From PALSA-243 sp049522755 (GTDB lineage Bacteria; Acidobacteriota; Terriglobia; Bryobacterales; Bryobacteraceae): a DNA stretch of 17,229 bases. Made by a program: the position numbers and the translations under genes. Location: NCBI GenBank assembly GCA_049522755.1, contig JBEKNN010000204.1:1-17229 (forward strand). Direction: 5' to 3'. Shown piece after piece: positions 12,676 to 17,229 of the stretch. The stretch's first letter is position 1; each line of letters opens with the position of its first letter. The notes under the pieces are model-generated. The model searched no databases and had not been told where the DNA came from. It was given only the letters and a program-made list of their open reading frames with translations.

Positions 12676-15141
12676 TTACTGCTCCCGCAGCACCATCGCC
12701 GGGTCCACACGCGTGGCCCGGCGCGCCGGCAGCACGCACGCGGCCAAGCCGACCACCGCCAGCGTAAGGATCACCGCCGACATCACCATCGGATCGAGCG
12801 GCTTCACGCCGTAGAGCTGGCCGGCGACCACCGACTGCAACGCCACCGAACCGGCCGCGCCAAGTAACAGGCCGGCGCCCATCAGCCACAGCGCTTCGCC
12901 CACCACCAGCTTCACCACGCCGCCTGCAGTGCATCCCAGCGCGGTGCGGATCCCGATCTCGCGCTGGCGCTGCGTCACCAGATACGCCAGCACGCCGTAA
13001 ATTCCAATCGCCGAGAGGAACAGCGCCAGGCAGCCGAAAAACATCGCCAGCGTCAGCGAGGCCCGCCGCGACGCCAGCGAAAGGTCGCCGCGCTCCTCCA
13101 TGGTGTGGACATCGAACAGAGCCAGGTTCGGCGCTATCGCCGCGAACCGGGCGCGTACGGCGCGCAGAATCGGGCCGCTGTCGCCGGATGTCTTGATCGC
13201 CAGCGCGTACCCCCTCTGCACGCTCTGCGCGTAGGGCTCGTAATACGCCCCTACCGGACTGCCGTTGCCTTCCACGTCCGCTGTGTGTACGGGGCGGATC
13301 ACGCCCACCACGGTCATCCAGTGCGTGTGCTCGTCCGTCTTCAGCAGGTTGTTGATGTCCTGCGGCCGATACATGCGCCGGCCGATCGGGTTGACTCCCG
13401 GCCAGAAGTGGCGCGCCAGCCGCTCGTCCACAATAATGGCGCCGGGCGCGGAATCGATATCGCGCGCATCGAACGGGCGACCCGCCACCATCGCGATATG
13501 CATGGCTTCGAAGTACCCCGGCGTAATCATCATCTGTTCGGGCGAGATCAGCGATTCTCCGGGCTTCATTTGATAGCCTTCGGCCAGGATCACGCTGTCG
13601 CTATGGTTGCCGCCCCACGGGATGCTGGTGGTGGCGCCGGCCGCCGTCACTCCCGGAATGGTGCGGATCGCGGCAAGCGTACGGTCCATTAGCATACTGG
13701 CGTCAGCGTCTTTGGGGTAAAGCGACTGCGGCACACTCGTGGCAGCCGTTACCACGCCTTTGACATCGAATCCCGGATCGACGTGGAGTAACTGGCGGAA
13801 ACTCGCCAGCACTAATCCCGCGCCGGCCATCAGCACGAAGGCCAGCCCGACCTGCGCCACTACCAGGATCTGCCGCACGCGGCGCGCTCTCCGCCCGCCG
13901 GTACCCGATCGGCTCTCTTCGCGAAGCACCTCGTTGACCCGCGCCCCGATCACCTGCACCGCGGGGATCAGCCCGATGACAATCCCCACCAGCGCTGCCG
14001 TGGTCAGCATCGCCAGCACCACTATGCCATCCACGCGGACCTCGCCCGCCCGGGGCAGCGTCTCGATTCCGCTGTGCGCCAGGGCGCTCAACAATCCCGC
14101 GCCCAGCGCCGCCCCCGCCGCGCCGCCGGCGATAGCCACCAGAACGCTCTCCGTCACCAGCTGGCGCACCAGACGTCCCGCCCCGGCGCCCAGCGCCAGG
14201 CGCGTGGCGAACTCCTTGCGCCGCTGGGTGGTTCGCGCCAGCACCAGGTTCGCGACATTCACCACGCCGATCAGCAGCACGAACGCCGCTCCGCCCCAGA
14301 GCAAATAGAGCGCCTCCCGGACTTGCTTCACCAGCATGTCCTCGAGTGGCGATACCACCGTGTGGAAACCCGCGTTGATCAGCAATTCCCTGAAGCCCGG
14401 AAACCGGTCGAGGTTGGCGCGGTTGAGCGCGTCCACCTGGGACTGCGCCTCCTGCGGGGTCGCGCCCGGCTTGAGCCGTCCAATATTCTGCCAGTTATTG
14501 GAGTGGCGCACCTCGCGCTCTTTCGGAGTGAACGCCGCCGGAATCCAGAGCCGGACGTCGGGATCGATGAAGTTGAAGGCCGCCGGCATCACGCCCACCA
14601 CGGTGAACGGCTGCCCGCTCATGCGGATGTCGCGGCCCAACGCCGCCTGCGGACTTCCGAAGAGGCGCCGGCTCAGGCCATCGCTCAGAATGGCTTTCTT
14701 GTCGCCGCCGGGCTCGCCCTCGGCATCGGAAAATGCGCGGCCGTAAGCTGGCGAGACGCGCAGCAGCCGGAACAGGGAAGGCGTAGCCAGCATGCCGGTG
14801 ACGCGCTCCGGGGCGCCCTGGATTTCGAGCGTTTGGCCGTTGGTGCGGAATAGCGCCTGCTCCGAGAAAACCTGGAGGTCGCGCAGGCGGTCGTAGTAGT
14901 CGCCGGTGGCGCTGTTGTAGCCGAAATCGGCGCCCGCCTTGGGGTAACGATTCGCCATCACCAGGATGGAGCGCGCGTCCGATACCGGCAGCGGCCGCAG
15001 CAGCACCGAATTCACCACCGCGAAGGTGGCCGTGTTTGCGGCGATGCAAATGGCGATGGTCAGCACTACCGTCACGGTGAATCCTTTATCGCCCATAAGC
15101 GAGCGGACGGCGTGCTTGAGGTTGCGGAAGGCGGAACCCAT
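12676..15141 (-). CDS. FtsX/MacB-type ABC transporter permease, orphan (Acidobacteria-type duplicated permease)
   Basis: From the ATG at 15141 the protein has 821 residues. It opens with a cytoplasmic segment and one membrane helix (about 22-45). A MacB-like extracytoplasmic domain follows (about 50-270), then three helices forming an FtsX domain (about 277-301, 329-353, 372-396; motif NVANLVLARTTQRRKEFATRLALGA). The pattern then repeats: one helix (424-447), a second periplasmic domain (to about 690) and a second FtsX domain (GIYGVLAYLVTQRQREIGIR). This doubled layout with no ATPase gene beside it is typical of the many orphan permeases in Acidobacteria. The family is linked to export or envelope mechanotransmission; the substrate is unknown. 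The start is chosen where homology-like sequence begins (MGSAFRNLKHAVRSL); no Shine-Dalgarno is close, although AAAGGGAGAG lies about 25 nt upstream. Longer readings run antisense into the acetyltransferase gene. Confidence 0.87.
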   Translation of the reverse strand: MGSAFRNLKHAVRSLMGDKGFTVTVVLTIAICIAANTATFAVVNSVLLRPLPVSDARSILVMANRYPKAGADFGYNSATGDYYDRLRDLQVFSEQALFRTNGQTLEIQGAPERVTGMLATPSLFRLLRVSPAYGRAFSDAEGEPGGDKKAILSDGLSRRLFGSPQAALGRDIRMSGQPFTVVGVMPAAFNFIDPDVRLWIPAAFTPKEREVRHSNNWQNIGRLKPGATPQEAQSQVDALNRANLDRFPGFRELLINAGFHTVVSPLEDMLVKQVREALYLLWGGAAFVLLIGVVNVANLVLARTTQRRKEFATRLALGAGAGRLVRQLVTESVLVAIAGGAAGAALGAGLLSALAHSGIETLPRAGEVRVDGIVVLAMLTTAALVGIVIGLIPAVQVIGARVNEVLREESRSGTGGRRARRVRQILVVAQVGLAFVLMAGAGLVLASFRQLLHVDPGFDVKGVVTAATSVPQSLYPKDADASMLMDRTLAAIRTIPGVTAAGATTSIPWGGNHSDSVILAEGYQMKPGESLISPEQMMITPGYFEAMHIAMVAGRPFDARDIDSAPGAIIVDERLARHFWPGVNPIGRRMYRPQDINNLLKTDEHTHWMTVVGVIRPVHTADVEGNGSPVGAYYEPYAQSVQRGYALAIKTSGDSGPILRAVRARFAAIAPNLALFDVHTMEERGDLSLASRRASLTLAMFFGCLALFLSAIGIYGVLAYLVTQRQREIGIRTALGCTAGGVVKLVVGEALWLMGAGLLLGAAGSVALQSVVAGQLYGVKPLDPMVMSAVILTLAVVGLAACVLPARRATRVDPAMVLREQ

Positions 15142-15262
15142 GTAAGTTAAATACGCTATCGGGCTCTCCCTTTGTTGCAAAAAGTTTGGTTTATCTTGGC
15201 GCCTGTCTGTTGCCGTCCCGTCGCCTTTCGGCGCGCGTCCCGGCCAGTGGGAAAATGCCTGT

Positions 15263-15709
15263 ATGCCCGCGATCGAAATTCGCGACGCCTCCGACGGCGA
15301 TCTCCCCGGAGTTCTCCGCGTCCTGGCCGAATCCGGCATCGACGGCGGCGTCTCCTTTACCGTTGACGAGGCCCGCGCACACTGGGCACGTATTCGCTCC
15401 ACCTCCAGCTTCCGCCTGCTGGTGGCGATCGTCGATGGCGAAATCGCGGGAACGTATTCTCTGGTTTTTCTCGACAAACTGGGCAAGCGCGGAAGGCGTT
15501 CCGGCGTTGTGGAAGATGTGGGCGTTCCGCCTCAGCGTCAGGGCCAGGGCATTGGGCGCGCCATGATGGCGCATGCGCTCGAAGAATGCCGCCAGGCCGG
15601 ATGTTACAAGCTGGCGCTATCCAGCAATGTAAAACGCGCAGGCGCTCACCGCTTCTATGAGTCGCTCGGCTTTGAGCGCCACGGCTACAGCTTCGCCGTC
15701 TTCCTATAA
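15263..15709 (+). CDS. GNAT-family N-acetyltransferase
   Basis: The 148-residue protein covers one complete GNAT domain. IEIRDASDGDLPGVLRVL (4-21) is the first strand and helix. VDGEIAGTYSLVFL (57-70) and SGVVEDVGV (80-88) are the central strands. QRQGQGIGRAMMAHAL (91-106) contains the acetyl-CoA pyrophosphate-binding Q/RxxGxG/A loop. YKLALSSN and HRFYESLGFERHGYSF close the fold. It transfers an acetyl group from acetyl-CoA to an unknown amine in the cytoplasm. The gene is divergent from the permease with about 120 nt between starts. The ribosome site is weak (GGGA about 10 nt before the ATG). No neighbour suggests a substrate. Confidence 0.85.
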   Translation: MPAIEIRDASDGDLPGVLRVLAESGIDGGVSFTVDEARAHWARIRSTSSFRLLVAIVDGEIAGTYSLVFLDKLGKRGRRSGVVEDVGVPPQRQGQGIGRAMMAHALEECRQAGCYKLALSSNVKRAGAHRFYESLGFERHGYSFAVFL

Positions 15710-15711
15710 GT

Positions 15712-15735
15712 AAGACGGGCCTCCTGGCCTGTCTT
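15712..15735. terminator. Hairpin terminator between the convergent acetyltransferase and outer-membrane genes
   Basis: AAGACGGGCC (15712-15721) and GGCCTGTCTT (15726-15735) form a 10-bp stem with one G-U pair and a TCCT loop, starting 3 nt after the acetyltransferase stop. The flanks are only moderately T-rich in either direction. Its place between convergent genes supports a bidirectional terminator. Confidence 0.6.
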
Positions 15736-15815
15736 CTTACACGGAATAAGAATCTCCGGGAAAGGCGAGTAACCCAACACCACGTTGAATCACTCGCCGG
15801 CCGGCGCAGTGGTAT

Positions 15816-16442
15816 CTACCAGCGGTAACCGAAAGTCACCGGAACGTAGTCGGTATGGTATTGACCCATGAAGATGCGGTCGTACTTCGCTTCCGCGAAG
15901 AACTTACCATGCCACACGCTTCCGAACGCGATCCCGGCGCCGACGTCGATGCCCGGTTTGTTGACTGAATAAGAAGCCAGAATCAGGGTAGTGGGTACAG
16001 CGAGCGGATAATACCCAAAGAATGGATCATAGCCCGTCGCCACTCCTACCGAAGGCGCCGTGAAGTCCTGGTAACGATGATACAGACCGCCGCCGCCAGT
16101 TACATAAACATCCAGGTGGCCCTTGGGGTTGAGATGAACAATCGGATCGAGGGTCGCCGAAAAGACATGCAATCCGCCGCCCGGCGCCCCGATCGCCGCC
16201 AAAGTGCCGGAACTGAGTCCGAATGAGTTGTAATCCAGATCGATCAGCGCGCCGACATAGGGCGTAAAGTTCATGCCGAACCCGCCGCCGATATTCCAGC
16301 CGTTATCCAACTGCCGACCGGTGTTACCCACCGGCGTAGTGAAACCCGCGCCTACGTCAAACGCAAAATGCGACATTTCCTGAGCGCTCGCGGCGCCAAT
16401 CGCCAATATGCCGATACTTGTGACCAAAGCAATTATTTTCAT
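15816..16442 (-). CDS. Small outer-membrane beta-barrel protein
   Basis: This is a 208-residue protein with a Sec signal peptide (MKIIALVTSI to about residue 20, cleavage after ASA). The mature part alternates polar and hydrophobic residues in Gly- and aromatic-rich strands (FAFDVGAGFTTPVG, WNIGGGFGMNFTPYVGALIDLDYN, LDVYVTGGGGLYHRY, IDVGAGIAFGSVWHGKFFAEAKYDRI). It ends in FGYRW, the terminal aromatic typical of BAM-assembled barrels. An 8-stranded OmpA/OmpW-like barrel is likely; the ligand is unknown. The start was set at 16442: the AAGGAG at 16458-16453 is 10 nt from this ATG but only 1 nt from the upstream ATG at 16451, too close to serve it. A perfect TATAAT lies upstream. Confidence 0.78.
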   Translation of the reverse strand: MKIIALVTSIGILAIGAASAQEMSHFAFDVGAGFTTPVGNTGRQLDNGWNIGGGFGMNFTPYVGALIDLDYNSFGLSSGTLAAIGAPGGGLHVFSATLDPIVHLNPKGHLDVYVTGGGGLYHRYQDFTAPSVGVATGYDPFFGYYPLAVPTTLILASYSVNKPGIDVGAGIAFGSVWHGKFFAEAKYDRIFMGQYHTDYVPVTFGYRW

Positions 16443-16517
16443 AGTTGTCATGCTCCTTAAAAGACTTAAGATTTGGAGTTACGTTACCGTGCAGACCCCG
16501 CAGACAACGTTGCAATT

Positions 16518-16523
16518 ATTATA
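16518..16523 (-). promoter_or_regulatory. -10 box (TATAAT) for the outer-membrane protein gene
   Basis: On the minus strand a perfect TATAAT (16523-16518) lies about 75 nt before the chosen start. No good -35 hexamer is present at 16-18 nt. The expected start of transcription falls near the palindrome CAACGTTG (16505-16512). Confidence 0.4.
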
Positions 16524-16590
16524 CCGGTGTAAGTGTGGAAACGAGTTTCTTGGTAATCCTATCTGTAGGAGTCATCCATGGCATTCTGTT

Positions 16591-16632
16591 CCCGCCCGCC
16601 GGTTGCATCCCGTCGATGGAACGACGGGCGGG
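16591..16632 (-). terminator. Nested inverted repeats after the DUF892 gene, terminator candidate
   Basis: Two perfect pairings share bases. CCCGCCCG (16591-16598) pairs with CGGGCGGG (16625-16632), and CCCGTCG (16609-16615) pairs with CGACGGG (16622-16628) around ATGGAA. They cannot both form fully, because 16625-16628 is used in both. The element starts 17 nt after the DUF892 stop. No T-run follows on the minus strand, so intrinsic termination is uncertain. Confidence 0.4.
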
Positions 16633-16649
16633 TCTTTGGTTAGACGTCT

Positions 16650-17147
16650 TTACGCCGTCCGCGTCGCTTCGATGTTGATGCGCGCTTTAGCTATACCGGT
16701 CAGCTTCTCATCGGCCGCTCTCTCTTCCTCCAGCGTCTCCTGCAACATCGCGGCCGCCCGGCCGTGTCCTAATTGTTCGGCGTAGGTTCGTACCGTGCCG
16801 TAACCGGCCATCTCGTAGTGTTCCACGCGCTGACCGGCCGAGATGATGGCCGCGTCGCGCACCGCCGCCACGGCATCGCGCCCCACCATCTCGTCGCCCT
16901 CGGCCAATATGCCTTCCATGCCCTTGCACTTCTGCCGTTTCGGGCTCTCACCGTGCATCTCGAACACCTGTTCCAGCCGTTCGACGTGGCCCTTCGTTTG
17001 TTCCAGGCGATCCTCCAGAGCCTGGCGTAACTCCGGCGATTCGGTCTTTTCAATCGTCTTGGGCAGCGCTTTGACAATTTGTTTTTCGGCGCTATACAGG
17101 TCGCTTAGTTCCGATAAGTACAGGTCGTGCAATGATTCCATTTTCAT
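16650..17147 (-). CDS. YciF/DUF892 ferritin-like stress protein
   Basis: The 165-residue protein is all helical and matches the YciE/YciF (DUF892) ferritin-like family. LHDLYLSELSDLYSAEKQIVKALPK (6-30, with E21), LEQTKGHVERLEQVF (48-62, E49, H54, E57), CKGMEGILAEGDE (74-86), ISAGQRVEHYEMAGYGTVRTYAEQLG (102-127, E109, H110, E112) and LQETLEEERAADEKL (135-149) give the four-helix bundle and candidate di-iron ligands. Members are linked to stress, iron or oxygen-related responses; enzymatic activity is not settled. The start at 17147 has GGAGG 8 nt upstream; a GTG at 17162 would lie within that ribosome site. Only 67 nt remain upstream, with no clear promoter. Confidence 0.9.
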   Translation of the reverse strand: MKMESLHDLYLSELSDLYSAEKQIVKALPKTIEKTESPELRQALEDRLEQTKGHVERLEQVFEMHGESPKRQKCKGMEGILAEGDEMVGRDAVAAVRDAAIISAGQRVEHYEMAGYGTVRTYAEQLGHGRAAAMLQETLEEERAADEKLTGIAKARINIEATRTA

Positions 17148-17229
17148 AGGGGAAACCTCCACCTTCAGTTTGGTCCGAGGCGCGCTCCGGTCACAAGCTG
17201 GAATCGTACACTGCGCTACGCTTTTGACT

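Noticed and set aside
11453..12934. A 493-residue version of the regulator starting at 12934
   Set aside because: The first 119 codons overlap the permease gene or lie in the gap after it, are Gly/Arg-rich and resemble no domain; the winged helix begins after 12577.
15142..15486. A 936-residue permease starting at 15486
   Set aside because: The extra 115 codons are largely antisense to the acetyltransferase gene, and the typical N-terminus begins at the ATG at 15141.
1..17229. CRISPR arrays, transposases, phage or integrase genes
   Set aside because: No regularly spaced repeats, terminal inverted repeats with a transposase, or phage-type proteins were seen in any frame.

Overview
The window is a GC-rich chromosomal segment that most resembles Acidobacteriota, probably a Bryobacteraceae/Solibacter-like lineage. 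The clues are a FtsX/MacB-type permease of the Acidobacteria-style orphan class with no ATPase beside it, a very long secreted M14 peptidase with Gly-rich inserts, and a regulator joining an IclR-type winged helix to a sugar-binding-protein-like domain. This placement is inference. No mobile element, CRISPR array, rRNA or tRNA was recognised.

Layout. Positions 1-616 (minus) hold the N-terminal part of a B12-binding radical SAM protein cut by the window edge. It is preceded by about 135 nt of leader rich in perfect inverted repeats. After a largely empty stretch, 1330-4422 (plus) encodes an exported M14 metallopeptidase. This gene converges, with only 20 nt between stops, on a four-gene minus-strand operon at 9909-4443: fdnG, fdnH, fdnI and fdhE. 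These encode a Tat-exported respiratory (FDH-N/FDH-O type) formate dehydrogenase and its maturation factor. The catalytic subunit is read through an in-frame UGA at 9331-9333. A SECIS-like hairpin follows directly, with the U17 bulge and G23-U24 loop bases known from E. coli fdhF, so this is a selenoprotein. No sel genes or tRNA-Sec are in the window.

Divergent from the operon, 10387-11421 (plus) encodes a stand-alone ferritin-like protein of the VioB/RebD-associated type. It has an extended -10 promoter and a leader carrying GTTACAA-N16-TTGTAAC. Next on the minus strand are the IclR/periplasmic-binding-protein-like regulator (12577-11453), with a 17-bp palindrome just upstream of its start, and the orphan ABC-type permease (15141-12676). 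The right end holds a GNAT acetyltransferase (plus), a small outer-membrane beta-barrel protein (minus) and a YciF/DUF892 ferritin-like stress protein (minus).

How the genes work together. The only clear pathway unit is formate oxidation. FdnG would oxidise formate on the periplasmic side, FdnH pass electrons across, FdnI reduce (mena)quinone, and FdhE assist maturation in the cytoplasm. The other genes look like independent transcription units. The most novel-looking elements are the structured leader of the radical SAM gene, the symmetric leader of the ferritin-like gene, and the hybrid regulator with its palindromic putative operator.
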